DNA of 64,000 nt from Arthrobacter sp. UKPF54-2 (GTDB lineage Bacteria > Actinomycetota > Actinomycetes > Actinomycetales > Micrococcaceae), in NCBI RefSeq assembly GCF_007858535.1, contig NZ_CP040174.1, positions 62,001-126,000 on the forward strand, read 5' to 3'. The notes beneath the pieces are model-generated. The model made no database searches. It was not told where the DNA came from and saw nothing but the letters and a program-made list of their open reading frames with translations. Position 1 is the stretch's first letter; the number at the start of each line of letters is the position of its first letter. The position numbers and the translations under genes are program-made. Positions 39,464 through 48,589 of the stretch are shown piece by piece.

Positions 39464-40885
39464 TCAGGCCGCGAGCATAGGGACCTGACGGGTTCGTTTG
39501 AGGCTCTTGGCGCGGTGCCGGATTTTTCGCCGGTGGTGGCCTGCGTCGGTGGCGGGCCCGGCCTCGCTGGGCAGGGGCGGGCCGGTAGTCGGGGTCCCGG
39601 TGATAGGGGTGCCCGGCAGCGGTGGTGCCATCGACCGGTAACTGTGACCGGCAGGGGTTGTGGTTTCGATTGTGTGCCGGGGACCGGGCCGCGGTCTGAC
39701 GCTCCAGCCCGGAGCTTCTTTGGTGTGGTTGCAGGCTTCGCAGAGCCCCGCACCGTTGCTCTGGTCCGTGGCGCCGCCGCTGTGCCACGCGACAATGTGG
39801 TCGAAGTGGCGTATGGGCGCGTCGCAGTAGGGAGTGCGACACGTCTCGTCCCGAGCGGTCAGGAAGCGGCGAAGTCCAGGCGGGAAGAGGCGCGCACGGG
39901 AGTCCAGCGCAATGAGCTCCCCGGCGCCAGGGGCCGTGTAGAGCCGTCGGAGCCAGAGCCTGAACGCGTGGTCTGTGCCGCCGCCCGTGTCGGGTGCTGG
40001 GCCGGCGCCGGTCCTGCCGCCGGAACCGGCCAGCAACTGCCGCGCCCAGCCGGCCGGGACGACCCCGTAGCCAGGGAGGCGGGCCGCTTCGCCGTCGCCC
40101 TGGAAAAGGGTGCGGTCGGTCATCACGAGCTGGATCTCAATCCCGCTGATCCCGCCAGGCGTGCCGGTGGTACGTTCGACGAGGGCGTCGGCCATGAGCT
40201 GCCCGCGGGTTCTTGGGTCTCCGGCGTTGCGGGCCGAATCGGCGTGCCGGCTGAGGGCTGCGTAGACGGCCACGCCCGCGGCAACGGGAAGCAGGGCCGT
40301 CAAGTAGCACATGGTGTCGGGGGCCACGCGGAGACTAACGTGTCGCTCCGTGGCGGCGTGGCTGGCTCGCTGCGTGACCGTGCGCGGATCCCGGCGGTAC
40401 GCCGCGGCCCGGGCGGCGGCGATGATGCGGCGGTCTCCGGCGCCGTCGAACGTCCCAGTGTCGGGCGCGAGTTCCTCGTCGACGGCGGCCCGCTCCTCCG
40501 CGGACAGACACGCGGTTTCCCTCACGAGCAAAGTGGCGCGCCATTCGTTGAGCTGCCCGGTCTCCAGCGCGGCGAGGGTGTGGGGCATTTCGGTGACAAG
40601 AGCCTTCGCCAAACCCAGGAGCCGTGAGCCTTTGGCCGGGGATTCCCGCCGCGCCAGGGCGATCTCCGCCCCGACCCCGGCCCCAATCTGGTCCGCAGGC
40701 AAGCCAATAGCGGCTTGTTCGCGCCGCCGCGCCAGGTCCAGCGCCACTGCCAGGCGCGCCTGCCGGGCCGCAATCGCCGACTTCCGGTCCTCGAGCGCCC
40801 GGAGCTCATCGACGATCGCCGCCGCGTCTCCCACCTCCGGGTCCGCACCGAATGATTCCTCGAAAAGCCTCGGATTGCCTTCCAT
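39464..40885 (-). CDS. DUF222 domain HNH endonuclease (13E12-type)
   Basis: The product is 473 aa. The N-terminal and central DUF222 region is followed by a C-terminal HNH site: RTPYCDAPIRHFDHIVAWHS, then NGAGLCEACNHTKEAPG, with the zinc cysteines CxxxxC and CxxC. Proteins of this 13E12 type occur in many copies in actinobacterial genomes and are often linked to mobile sequences; nuclease activity is likely but the target is unknown. Codon use is close to the neighbours. The ATG at 40885 is used; the longer frame upstream (to 41731) overlaps maf and is a shadow. Its start is 138 bp from maf, divergent. Confidence 0.85.
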   Translation of the reverse strand: MEGNPRLFEESFGADPEVGDAAAIVDELRALEDRKSAIAARQARLAVALDLARRREQAAIGLPADQIGAGVGAEIALARRESPAKGSRLLGLAKALVTEMPHTLAALETGQLNEWRATLLVRETACLSAEERAAVDEELAPDTGTFDGAGDRRIIAAARAAAYRRDPRTVTQRASHAATERHVSLRVAPDTMCYLTALLPVAAGVAVYAALSRHADSARNAGDPRTRGQLMADALVERTTGTPGGISGIEIQLVMTDRTLFQGDGEAARLPGYGVVPAGWARQLLAGSGGRTGAGPAPDTGGGTDHAFRLWLRRLYTAPGAGELIALDSRARLFPPGLRRFLTARDETCRTPYCDAPIRHFDHIVAWHSGGATDQSNGAGLCEACNHTKEAPGWSVRPRPGPRHTIETTTPAGHSYRSMAPPLPGTPITGTPTTGPPLPSEAGPATDAGHHRRKIRHRAKSLKRTRQVPMLAA

Positions 40886-41023
40886 GCACCAAGTCAATCG
40901 GAGGGGTACGACATTTTTAACGTCCCGCCCTGCCGTCGAGCCGAGACGCCCCGCAACGCACCCGGAAGCCCCCAACCCCACCAAACCCGCCACACTGTCA
41001 CCCCGAGGAACTACGCTGGTTCC

Positions 41024-41698
41024 GTGACCCGCCTGATCCTCGCCTCCCAGTCCCCCGCCCGCACCAAGCTGCTCAGCAACGCCGGCATCGCCCACGAGGT
41101 CCTCGTCTCCGACGTCGATGAGGACGCCGTGCAGGCCCGCTACGGCGTGACCGACCCGCACGACACCGCCCTGCTGCTTGCCCGCGCCAAGGCCGAGGCC
41201 GTCGCCTCGCTGCCGGAGGCCGAGGGCGCCCTGGTGATCGGCTGCGACTCGGTCTTCGAGTTCGACGGCGAGGCCCACGGCAAGCCCTACACCGCCGAGG
41301 TCGCCAAGGAGCGGATGCTCCGGATGAGCGGCGGCATGGGCGTGCTGCACACCGGCCACTGGCTGGTCGACTGCCGGGACACCGACGCCGGCCCGAACAG
41401 CGACGGCGGCACCGGCGCGACGCTCGGCTCCGTGAACTCCGCGGAGGTGCACTTCCTGGAGATGAGCGAGGACGAAATCGACAGCTACATCGCCACCGGC
41501 GAACCGCTGCAGTGCGCCGGCTCCTTCACGATCGACGGCTACGGCGGGGCGTTCATCCGCAAGGTCGACGGCGACCCGCACACCGTCGTCGGGCTCTCCA
41601 TCTCCACCCTGCGGGCCCTCCTGGGCCAGGCCAAGGTGGGCGTGACGGAGCTCTGGACCGGTGGCGCCGCCGACCCGGCGGACATTCGCGCCGAGTGA
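41024..41698 (+). CDS. Maf-family nucleoside-triphosphate pyrophosphatase
   Basis: The product is 224 aa. It hydrolyses non-standard or modified nucleoside triphosphates, and in the family dTTP/UTP activity is common. Visible are LILASQSPARTKLLSNAGI, VIGCDSVFEFDGEAHGKP, AKERMLRMSGGMGVLHTGHW and CAGSFTIDGYGGAFIRKVDG. It is somewhat long because of an insert near residue 125 (TDAGPNSDGGTGATLG). GTG 41024 follows TACGCT by six bases. It precedes the carboxylase alpha gene, as maf does in other actinobacteria. Confidence 0.92.
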   Translation: MTRLILASQSPARTKLLSNAGIAHEVLVSDVDEDAVQARYGVTDPHDTALLLARAKAEAVASLPEAEGALVIGCDSVFEFDGEAHGKPYTAEVAKERMLRMSGGMGVLHTGHWLVDCRDTDAGPNSDGGTGATLGSVNSAEVHFLEMSEDEIDSYIATGEPLQCAGSFTIDGYGGAFIRKVDGDPHTVVGLSISTLRALLGQAKVGVTELWTGGAADPADIRAE

Positions 41699-41719
41699 GC
41701 CATTTCGCACCCCCTTGTA

Positions 41720-41798
41720 GGAACCCCACAAAGGATCGGCCGTTTACGCGCGGGATCCGCAAGTAATCTCGGCGGAACCCACAAAACCGCGCTAGGCT
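41720..41798 (+). promoter_or_regulatory. Promoter region of the carboxylase alpha gene with a direct repeat
   Basis: GGAACCCCACAAA (41720-41732) and GGAACCCACAAA (41774-41785) form a 54-bp-spaced direct repeat. The second copy ends eight bases before a -10-like TAGGCT (41793-41798), so a bound regulator could block polymerase. The regulator is unknown. Confidence 0.45.
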
Positions 41799-41822
41799 CC
41801 CTGAAGGAAAGAAGGAGACGCC

Positions 41823-43667
41823 TTGTCAGCAAATTCGGAGCAGTCCGCAACGCCCGTGCCCGCCACCACCACGCCGGGCACCCGCCCCCTGAGCAAGGTG
41901 CTGATCGCCAACCGCGGCGAAATCGCGGTGCGCATCATCCGCGCGGCCCGCGATGAAGGCATCGCCTCCGTGGCCGTGTACGCGGATCCGGACCGCGACG
42001 CCCTGCACGTCAAGCTCGCCGATGAGGCCTACGCCCTGGGCGGCAAAACCGCCGCCGAGTCCTACCTCGTGATGGACAAGCTGATCGAGGTGGCCCAGCG
42101 CGCCGGCGCCGACGCCGTCCACCCCGGCTACGGCTTCCTCGCCGAAAACGCCGAGTTTGCCGCCAAGGTGATCGCCGCCGGGATCACCTGGATCGGGCCC
42201 TCCCCCGAGGCCATCTCCGCCCTCGGCGACAAGGTCCAGGCCCGCCACATCGCCGAGAAGGTCGGCGCCCCGCAGGTTCCCGGCACCGCAGACCCGGTCG
42301 AATCCGCCGAGGAAATCCTCGAATTCGTCGACAAGTTCGGCCTCCCGGTCGCCATCAAGGCAGCCTTCGGCGGCGGCGGACGCGGCATCAAGGTGGCCCG
42401 CAGCCGGGAGGAAATCCCCGAACTCTTCGAATCCGCCGTGCGCGAGGCCACCGCCGCCTTCGGCCGCGGCGAATGCTTCATCGAACGCTTCCTCGACGCC
42501 CCTCGCCACGTCGAGACCCAGTGCCTCGCCGACGCGCACGGCAACGTCGTCGTCGTCTCCACCCGCGACTGCTCGCTGCAGCGCCGCAACCAGAAGCTGG
42601 TCGAGGAAGCCCCGGCCCCGTTCCTCACCGAGGAACAGAACCGGCGGCTTTACGAATCGTCCAAAGCCATCCTGAAGGAGGCCGGCTACCTCGGCGCCGG
42701 CACCTGCGAGTTCCTCGTCGGCCAGGACGGCACCATCTCCTTCCTCGAGGTCAACACCCGCCTGCAGGTGGAGCACTGCGTCTCCGAGGAAGTCACCGGC
42801 ATCGACCTGGTCCGCGAGCAGTTCCGGCTGGCCCGCGGCGAGGAGCTCGGCTACGGCGACCCGGAAGTCCGCGGCCACTCGATCGAATTCCGCATCACCG
42901 GTGAAGACCCGGGCCGGAACTTCATGCCCGCTCCCGGGACCATCACCGGCCTCAAGAACCCCACCGGCCCCGGCGTGCGGATCGACTCCGGCGTCGAACA
43001 GGGCGACGTGATCAGCGGCAACTTCGACTCGATGCTCTCCAAGCTGATCGTCACCGGCGCCACCCGCAGCCAGGCGCTGCAGCGCTCCCGCCGTGCCCTT
43101 GAAGAGATGGTGGTGGAGGGCATCCCCACCGTCATCCCCTTCGACCTCGCCGTGGTCACCAACCCCGACTTCGCCCCCGCCGAAGGCCCGTTCAAGGTCC
43201 ACACGCGCTGGATCGAGACCTCCTTCGTCAACAACATCCCCGCCTGGACGCCGTCCGGCGCCGGGGCCGAGGCGCCCGACGCCGGCGACCGCCAGCGCGT
43301 CGTCGTCGAGGTCGGCGGCAAACGGCTCGAAGTAGTGCTGCCGACGTCGCTGGGCACCGTCTCCGGCGGTGGTGGCGCCAAGCCGGCGAAGACCAAGAAG
43401 CGCTCCCGCAGCGCCAGCGCGGCGGCTCCGGCCGGCGGCAACGCCCTGACCTCCCCCATGCAGGGCACCATCGTGAAGGTGGCCGTGGCCGAGGGCGAAC
43501 GGGTGGCCGAGGGCGACCTTGTGGTGGTGCTCGAGGCCATGAAGATGGAACAGCCGCTCACCGCGCACCGCGCCGGCATCGTCATCGGTCTTTCCGCATC
43601 GGCCGGCGAGACCGTCTCCGCGGGCGCGGTCATCGCGATGATCGAGGACGGCGAGGCGGCCGAATAG
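41823..43667 (+). CDS. Acyl-CoA carboxylase alpha subunit (biotin carboxylase plus BCCP)
   Basis: The product is 614 aa. The N-terminal biotin carboxylase domain begins [20 protein letters not shown] and has the ATP-grasp loop [20 protein letters not shown] and [20 protein letters not shown]. After an Ala/Pro/Lys linker comes the biotin carrier domain with EAMKMEQPL, where K574 is biotinylated. It carboxylates biotin with ATP and bicarbonate and hands it to the beta subunit. The start is a TTG at 41823, with AAGGAG at 41812-41817. BirA is encoded at 27273-28190. Confidence 0.95.
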   Translation: MSANSEQSATPVPATTTPGTRPLSKVLIANRGEIAVRIIRAARDEGIASVAVYADPDRDALHVKLADEAYALGGKTAAESYLVMDKLIEVAQRAGADAVHPGYGFLAENAEFAAKVIAAGITWIGPSPEAISALGDKVQARHIAEKVGAPQVPGTADPVESAEEILEFVDKFGLPVAIKAAFGGGGRGIKVARSREEIPELFESAVREATAAFGRGECFIERFLDAPRHVETQCLADAHGNVVVVSTRDCSLQRRNQKLVEEAPAPFLTEEQNRRLYESSKAILKEAGYLGAGTCEFLVGQDGTISFLEVNTRLQVEHCVSEEVTGIDLVREQFRLARGEELGYGDPEVRGHSIEFRITGEDPGRNFMPAPGTITGLKNPTGPGVRIDSGVEQGDVISGNFDSMLSKLIVTGATRSQALQRSRRALEEMVVEGIPTVIPFDLAVVTNPDFAPAEGPFKVHTRWIETSFVNNIPAWTPSGAGAEAPDAGDRQRVVVEVGGKRLEVVLPTSLGTVSGGGGAKPAKTKKRSRSASAAAPAGGNALTSPMQGTIVKVAVAEGERVAEGDLVVVLEAMKMEQPLTAHRAGIVIGLSASAGETVSAGAVIAMIEDGEAAE

Positions 43668-43699
43668 CGGCAGCGGGCGGCGGGAGGCAGACTTAGTAC

Positions 43700-44431
43700 G
43701 TGAAGCCCTTCCTGCTGCTCGCCTCCCGCGCCGAGGACGCCGCCGCCGACGACGAATATCTCGCCTACCTGCGCTACACCGGGCTGGTGGAGGCCCAGCT
43801 GCACCGGATCCGGATGGAGGCCGCGCCGCTGCCCCGGCTGGCGCTCAGCGACTACTCGGGCGTCATTGTGGGCGGAAGCCCCTTCACCTCGAGCGATCCC
43901 GCGGAGCACAAGAGCGAGGTCCAGCACCGGGTGGAGCGCGAGCTGTTTGCCCTGCTGGACAGGATCGTGGCCGAGGACTTCCCGTTCCTGGGCGCCTGTT
44001 ACGGCGTCGGCACCCTCGGCCTGCACCAGGGCGCCGTGATCGACCGGACCTACGGCGAGGGGCTCGGCGGCGTCACCGTGAGGCAGACCAATGCCGGGAA
44101 GCTGGACCCGCTCCTGCGCGGGCTGCCGGAGCGGTTCACGGCGTTCGTGGGCCATAAGGAGGCGTGCACCGTGCTGCCGAGCGGGGCGGTGCTGCTGGCC
44201 AGCTCCGAGACCTGCCCCGTGCAGATGTTCCGGATCCGGACCAACCTCTATGCCACCCAGTTCCACCCCGAGCTCGACGTCGAGGGCCTGACCACCCGGA
44301 TCGACATCTACCGCCATGCCGGCTACTTCCCGCCCGACTCGGCCGAGGAACTGATGGCCCAGGCCCGGCAGCATAATGTCACCGAACCGATGGCCATCCT
44401 GCGGAACTTCGTGGAGCGCTACGCGCGGTAA
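43700..44431 (+). CDS. Class I glutamine amidotransferase domain protein
   Basis: The product is 243 aa. The triad is readable as C100 (FLGACYGVGTLG), H189 and E191 (TQFHPELDVEGL). The protein is a stand-alone GATase similar to GMP-synthase-type glutaminase domains, with a helical tail. It probably acts as a gamma-glutamyl hydrolase or transfers ammonia to an unknown partner. GTG 43700 lies 32 bp after the carboxylase stop, so the two may be co-transcribed. Confidence 0.85.
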   Translation: MKPFLLLASRAEDAAADDEYLAYLRYTGLVEAQLHRIRMEAAPLPRLALSDYSGVIVGGSPFTSSDPAEHKSEVQHRVERELFALLDRIVAEDFPFLGACYGVGTLGLHQGAVIDRTYGEGLGGVTVRQTNAGKLDPLLRGLPERFTAFVGHKEACTVLPSGAVLLASSETCPVQMFRIRTNLYATQFHPELDVEGLTTRIDIYRHAGYFPPDSAEELMAQARQHNVTEPMAILRNFVERYAR

Positions 44432-44441
44432 CGCGACCCCA

Positions 44442-44591
44442 TTCCACGACGCTCCCGCAGATCCGGCCGCCCCTTCCACGACGCTCCCGCAGATCCGGGA
44501 ACGGCCTTGGGTGCGGGAGCGTTCACCCCACACCCACCAGACCTGCGGGGGCGTCGGAACATCACCGACCAGACGTGCGGGAGCGTCTGAA
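44442..44591. repeat. REP-like cluster of five related units
   Basis: Two identical 25-bp units beginning TTCCACGACGCTCCCGCAG sit at 44442-44466 and 44474-44498. Three related units in the opposite orientation are at 44512-44523 (TGCGGGAGCGTT), 44537-44559 and 44569-44591, the last with CAGACG/CGTCTG arms. The forward and inverted units can pair to large stems. The cluster lies between the convergent amidotransferase and transporter genes. Confidence 0.75.
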
Positions 44592-44598
44592 CACGGAA

Positions 44599-44631
44599 AT
44601 GCCCGGCGTGTTCACCGAACACACCGGGCAT
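44599..44631. terminator. Terminator hairpin of MHS transporter gene
   Basis: ATGCCCGGCGTGTTC (44599-44613) pairs with GAACACACCGGGCAT (44617-44631) with one C-A mismatch and a 3-nt loop. It lies 26 bp after the transporter stop codon. Confidence 0.8.
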
Positions 44632-44656
44632 CTCAACCAGTAACCGGGCTGGAGCG

Positions 44657-46069
44657 TCAGGCGACGTTGTTCTCGTATTCCAGGTCGCGGGTTTCCTTGC
44701 TGACATACAGGGCGATCAGGGTCAGCACGGCCATCGAGGTGAGGTACACGCCCACCAGGATCGGGCTGCCCTTCGCCATTTCCCACAGCCAGACGGCGAT
44801 GAACGGTGCCACCGCCGCGCCCAGGATGGACGAGACGTTGTAGCTGACGGCCGAGCCGGTGTACCGGACGTTGGTCGGGAACAGTTCGGGCAGGAGCGCG
44901 CCCATCGGACCGAAGGTCAGGCCCATCAGCGAGAAGCCGATGATCAGCAGGGCCATGGTGCCGATGAAGCCGCCGCTGAACAGCGGGACGAACAGCAGGC
45001 CGAAGACGAAGATGCCGGCCGTGACAGCCATCAGCATCTTGCGGCGGCCGTACTTTTCAGCCAGCGGGCCGGAGACCAGGGTGAAGATTCCGAAGAACAC
45101 GACGCCGGCAATCAGCATCCAGAGGAAGTCGTTGCGGGTGTAGCCCAGGCCCGGAACGAATGCGGCGGCTGCCGCCTCGGTCATCGGCTTGCCGGCCTTC
45201 TCGGCGGCGGCCTTGGCGGCGTCCAGGCTGGAGGCGCGGGTGCCGTAGGTCAGCGTGAACGTGGTCATCAGGTAGAAGAGCACGTAGGTGGCGAGCATGA
45301 TGAAGGTGCCCAGGATCAGCTGGCGCCAGCTGGTCTTGAAGACGCGGCCCAGGGGCAGCTTGGCGACCTCATTGGACTCGATGACCTTGGTGAAGGCCGG
45401 GGTTTCGATCAGCTTGAGGCGGACGTACAGGCCGATGATGACCATCACGGCGCTGAGCAGGAACGGCACACGCCAGCCCCAGTCGGCGAAGGCCTGCGGC
45501 GAGAGGGCGTAGCTGAAGACCAGGAAGATCACGTTGGCGATGATGAAGCCGATGGGTGCGCCCAACTGCGGGAAGGTGCCGTAGATGGCGCGCTTGTTGG
45601 CCGGGGCGTTCTCGGTGGCCAGCAGGGCCGCGCCGCTCCATTCGCCGCCGAGGGCCAGGCCCTGGGCGAAGCGCATAACGACCAGCAGGGCCGGGGCCCA
45701 GAACTCCCAGCCCGGGACCAAAGCGGTGGGGAGGCAGCCGATCAGGAAGGTCGCGATGCCCATGGTGAGCAGCGACGCCACGAGGGTGCCCTTGCGGCCG
45801 AACTTGTCACCGAAGTGGCCGAAGACGATCGAGCCGAGCGGGCGGGCGATGAATGCGACGCCGAAGACGGCGAAGGAGCTCAGCAGCTGGGTGGTCTCGT
45901 TCTGGCCCGGGAAGAAGAGCTTCGGGAAGACCAGGACGGCGGCCGTGGCGTAGACGTAGAAGTCGTAGAACTCAACGGTGGTGCCGATCAGGCTGGCGAC
46001 GATCACGCGGCCGCGCGAGTTCACCTGCTTGGCAGAGCCCTGCTCCGCTGAAGTGGCGGTGGATGACAT
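44657..46069 (-). CDS. MFS transporter, metabolite:H+ symporter (MHS) type
   Basis: The product is 470 aa with 12 membrane segments. The MHS hallmarks are IGTTVEFYDFYVYATAAVLV, RPLGSIVFGHFGDKFGRKGT and MRFAQGLALGGEWSGAALLA. This subgroup takes up carboxylates, betaines or aromatic acids such as shikimate, and the substrate cannot be chosen here. The first helix is preceded by a 20-residue cytoplasmic tail. The upstream gap carries an AT-rich operator-like inverted repeat. Confidence 0.9.
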   Translation of the reverse strand: MSSTATSAEQGSAKQVNSRGRVIVASLIGTTVEFYDFYVYATAAVLVFPKLFFPGQNETTQLLSSFAVFGVAFIARPLGSIVFGHFGDKFGRKGTLVASLLTMGIATFLIGCLPTALVPGWEFWAPALLVVMRFAQGLALGGEWSGAALLATENAPANKRAIYGTFPQLGAPIGFIIANVIFLVFSYALSPQAFADWGWRVPFLLSAVMVIIGLYVRLKLIETPAFTKVIESNEVAKLPLGRVFKTSWRQLILGTFIMLATYVLFYLMTTFTLTYGTRASSLDAAKAAAEKAGKPMTEAAAAAFVPGLGYTRNDFLWMLIAGVVFFGIFTLVSGPLAEKYGRRKMLMAVTAGIFVFGLLFVPLFSGGFIGTMALLIIGFSLMGLTFGPMGALLPELFPTNVRYTGSAVSYNVSSILGAAVAPFIAVWLWEMAKGSPILVGVYLTSMAVLTLIALYVSKETRDLEYENNVA

Positions 46070-46140
46070 GTAGTGACGCTTTCATGAAGACCGGGCCGCC
46101 CTGCGGAGAGGCGTCCGGCTGAGGAATGGATATACGTCCG

Positions 46141-46189
46141 ATAATAGTTCCCCGCGTCCAGCCAATGGACAAATGTTCCATTATTTGGA
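46141..46189 (-). promoter_or_regulatory. Promoter and operator-like repeat upstream of MHS transporter
   Basis: On the minus strand TATTAT (46141-46146) is a -10-like box. Seventeen bases upstream lies an inverted repeat AATGGA (46164-46169)/TCCATT (46177-46182). The region is AT-rich against a GC-rich background. This suggests control by an unlinked repressor. Confidence 0.45.
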
Positions 46190-46245
46190 CACCCCGTGTC
46201 GTCCGCAGTACGCGCTCCGCCACCGCGCACTGACATGATGGACGC

Positions 46246-46584
46246 GTGAGCATTGCAAAAACGATCCTGTTGTTCGTCCTGGCTGCTGCCGCTGAAATCG
46301 GCGGCGCGTGGCTCGTGTGGCAGGCGGTCCGCGAAGGCAAGCCATGGTGGTGGGCCGGGCTCGGGGTGATCGCCCTGGGCATCTACGGTTTTGCCGCCAC
46401 GCTGCAGCCCGACGCCCACTTTGGCAGAATCCTTGCCGCCTACGGGGGCGTGTTCGTCGCGGGTTCCCTGGCCTGGGGCATGATCTTCGACGGCTTCCGT
46501 CCGGACCGGTGGGACATCGCCGGTTCGGCGATCTGCCTGCTGGGTGTGGCCGTGATTATGTTCGCGCCGCGCAGCGCCGGCTGA
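46246..46584 (+). CDS. YnfA/UPF0060 family membrane protein
   Basis: The product is 112 aa with four hydrophobic segments ([80 protein letters not shown]). The GGAWLVW and PDxHFGRxxAAYGG motifs identify the UPF0060 family, small SMR-like inner-membrane proteins. The function is not established. GTG 46246 has CATGAT six bases upstream. Confidence 0.88.
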   Translation: MSIAKTILLFVLAAAAEIGGAWLVWQAVREGKPWWWAGLGVIALGIYGFAATLQPDAHFGRILAAYGGVFVAGSLAWGMIFDGFRPDRWDIAGSAICLLGVAVIMFAPRSAG

Positions 46585-46672
46585 CTCCTCATCGACGGCG
46601 AAGAGATATTCGGCCAGAAGAAACTCACCGAAGGCGCAACGTAGGCACGTGACCGGACAGGAACCCAAGAGT

Positions 46673-47005
46673 ATGAAAATAGAAATCCTCCACATCGCGG
46701 ACTGCCCCAACACTGCGCGGGCGCTCGAACGGGTCGAAGCCGCCCTTGCCGCCTTGGGGCGCGACGACGTCGCGGTCCATCTGCAACTGGTGGAGTCTGC
46801 CGCCGACACGGCCGGGAGGGGATTCGCCGGTTCGCCCACGATCACCGCGGACGGGGCCGACATCTTCCCCGGCGGGGCGCCCAGCAGTGATCTCGCCTGC
46901 CGCATCTACCCCGTACCGGGCGGACATGCGGGCGCACCAACCGTCGAGCAGATCATTGGTGCGCTGACGCACCGCGGCCTCACGCCGTCACAAAAGCGCC
47001 GATAG
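46673..47005 (+). CDS. Thioredoxin-like DF family (seleno)protein, cysteine form
   Basis: The product is 110 aa. MKIEILHIADCPNTARALER, GFAGSPTITADGADIFPG and SSDLACRIYPVPGG match a small thioredoxin-like group in which some members use selenocysteine at the first site; here it is Cys. ATG 46673 with AGGAAC nine bases before it is preferred to the GTG at 46649. It lies 88 bp after ynfA. Its substrate is unknown. Confidence 0.7.
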   Translation: MKIEILHIADCPNTARALERVEAALAALGRDDVAVHLQLVESAADTAGRGFAGSPTITADGADIFPGGAPSSDLACRIYPVPGGHAGAPTVEQIIGALTHRGLTPSQKRR

Positions 47006-47011
47006 GCAAAC

Positions 47012-47027
47012 GTCACAGCACGTTAAC
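47012..47027. promoter_or_regulatory. Candidate GlnR box upstream of the nitrate operon
   Basis: GTCAC-n6-TTAAC fits the AC-n9-AC pattern described for mycobacterial GlnR. It lies 33 bp upstream of a -10-like TAGTTT (47060-47065) and 66 bp before the narK GTG. GlnR normally activates nitrate assimilation genes under low nitrogen, so this placement is sensible. It is a short match and may be chance. Confidence 0.4.
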
Positions 47028-47092
47028 AAAGCGCGAGGGTCCCGGAAACGCGGCATCCCTAGTTTTGAGGGACATCCCCGAAGGAGGTCCCC

Positions 47093-48589
47093 GTGACTGA
47101 ACGCATTGCCGACGCCATTACCGGCGTTTCCCCGAACCACGACGCCGGCTCCGCGCCCGCCGCAACCGCCCCCGGCCGCACCTCGCCCGCGGACCGCAAC
47201 ACCGCCGACCGCACCGCCGACCGCACCGCCGTCGGCGGCCCCGCACTGGAGTACCGCCCGGGCCGCTGGATCGCCAACTGGGACGCCGAGAACCAGACCC
47301 AGTGGGAATCCCTGGGCCGCGGCATCGCCCGGCGGAACCTGAACTGGTCCATCTTCGCGGAGTTCCTGGGCTTTGTGGTCTGGCAGCTCTGGTCGATTGT
47401 GGTGGTCCAGCTCCCCGCGGCCGGCTTCCGCTTCTCCACGAACGAAATCTTCTGGCTGATCTCGATGCCCAGCCTGGTCGGTGCGACGCTCCGGATCCCC
47501 TACACCTTTATGGTTCCCCGCTTCGGCGGACGGAACTGGACCATCGTCTCGGCCCTGCTGCTGCTGATCCCCTCGACCGGGCTTGCCCTGTGCGTCGGCA
47601 ACCCCGGCACCCCGTTCGGCGTGATGCTGCTGGTGGCCGCCCTGGCCGGCTTCGGCGGCGGCAACTTCGCCAGCTCGATGGCCAACATCACCTTCTTCTA
47701 CCCGGCCCGCGAAAAGGGCTGGGCGCTGGGACTGAACGCCGCCGGCGGGAACCTCGGCGCCGCCGTCGCCCAGCTCGCCGTCCCGATCGCCATCACGGTG
47801 CTGGCCGCGGGCGCCGTGAACCTGCCGGTGGCCGGGCTGATGTGGATCCCGTTGATCCTGCTGGCCGCGTTCGGCGCCTGGAAGTACATGGACAACCTCA
47901 CCAGTGCCAAGGGCGACGTCGCCGGCTCGCTCGCCGCGGTCAAGGAACCGCACCTGTGGATCATGGCCCTGCTCTACATCGGCACCTTCGGCTCCTTCAT
48001 CGGCTTCGCCGGCGTGTTCCCCAAGCTGATCAAGGACTACTTCCCGGCGTTCTCCTCGATCGGTGTCGGCACCGTGGCGCTGTCGCTGGCGTTCCTGGGC
48101 CCGCTGGTCGGATCGCTGGCCCGGCCCTTCGGCGGCCGGATGGCGGACCGGCTGGGCGGGGCGCGGATGACCGTGACGGCGTTCGCTGCGATGGCCGTGA
48201 TCACCCTGACCATGGTCTTCACGCTGCCGCTGGCGAACTTCTGGCTCTTCCTCATCCTCTTCCTGGCGCTGTTCACGGCCAGCGGCTTCGGCAACGGGGC
48301 AACCTACCGGATGATCCCGGTGATCTTCGCCCTGCACAGCCGGGCGGCCCGGTCCGGGGCCAGCACCGTGGCCACCCAGCGGCTGGCGTCCTCCGCGCTG
48401 GGCCTGATTTCGGCGATCGGCGCTTACGGCGGCTTTGTCATCCCGCAGGTGCTCAACGCCTCCAACACCGCCAGCGGCTCCTACACCCCGGCCTTCTACG
48501 GCTTCGTCGCCGCCTACCTCCTGATGCTGGCCGTCTGCTGGGCCTGCTACCTGCGCCCCGCCACCCGTCACGGCAAAGGACACGTCTAA
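47093..48589 (+). CDS. narK: Nitrate/nitrite transporter (NarK/NasA-type MFS)
   Basis: The product is 498 aa. After a 70-residue Ala/Thr/Pro-rich cytoplasmic N-terminus the 12-TM NNP fold follows, with the nitrate signature GFGGGNFASSMANITFFYPA and, in the second half, ASGFGNGATYRMIPVIFA. It imports nitrate and may export nitrite. GTG 47093 is preceded by AAGGAGG. Its stop directly touches the nasA ATG (TAAATG), so the genes are one operon. Confidence 0.93.
   Translation: MTERIADAITGVSPNHDAGSAPAATAPGRTSPADRNTADRTADRTAVGGPALEYRPGRWIANWDAENQTQWESLGRGIARRNLNWSIFAEFLGFVVWQLWSIVVVQLPAAGFRFSTNEIFWLISMPSLVGATLRIPYTFMVPRFGGRNWTIVSALLLLIPSTGLALCVGNPGTPFGVMLLVAALAGFGGGNFASSMANITFFYPAREKGWALGLNAAGGNLGAAVAQLAVPIAITVLAAGAVNLPVAGLMWIPLILLAAFGAWKYMDNLTSAKGDVAGSLAAVKEPHLWIMALLYIGTFGSFIGFAGVFPKLIKDYFPAFSSIGVGTVALSLAFLGPLVGSLARPFGGRMADRLGGARMTVTAFAAMAVITLTMVFTLPLANFWLFLILFLALFTASGFGNGATYRMIPVIFALHSRAARSGASTVATQRLASSALGLISAIGAYGGFVIPQVLNASNTASGSYTPAFYGFVAAYLLMLAVCWACYLRPATRHGKGHV

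Noticed and set aside
40886..41731. N-terminal extension of the HNH gene across maf
   Set aside because: It is antisense to maf and lacks motifs; the DUF222 region begins after ATG 40885.
44442..44591. CRISPR array
   Set aside because: Repeats are in both orientations, spacing is uneven and there are no cas genes; a REP-like cluster fits better.
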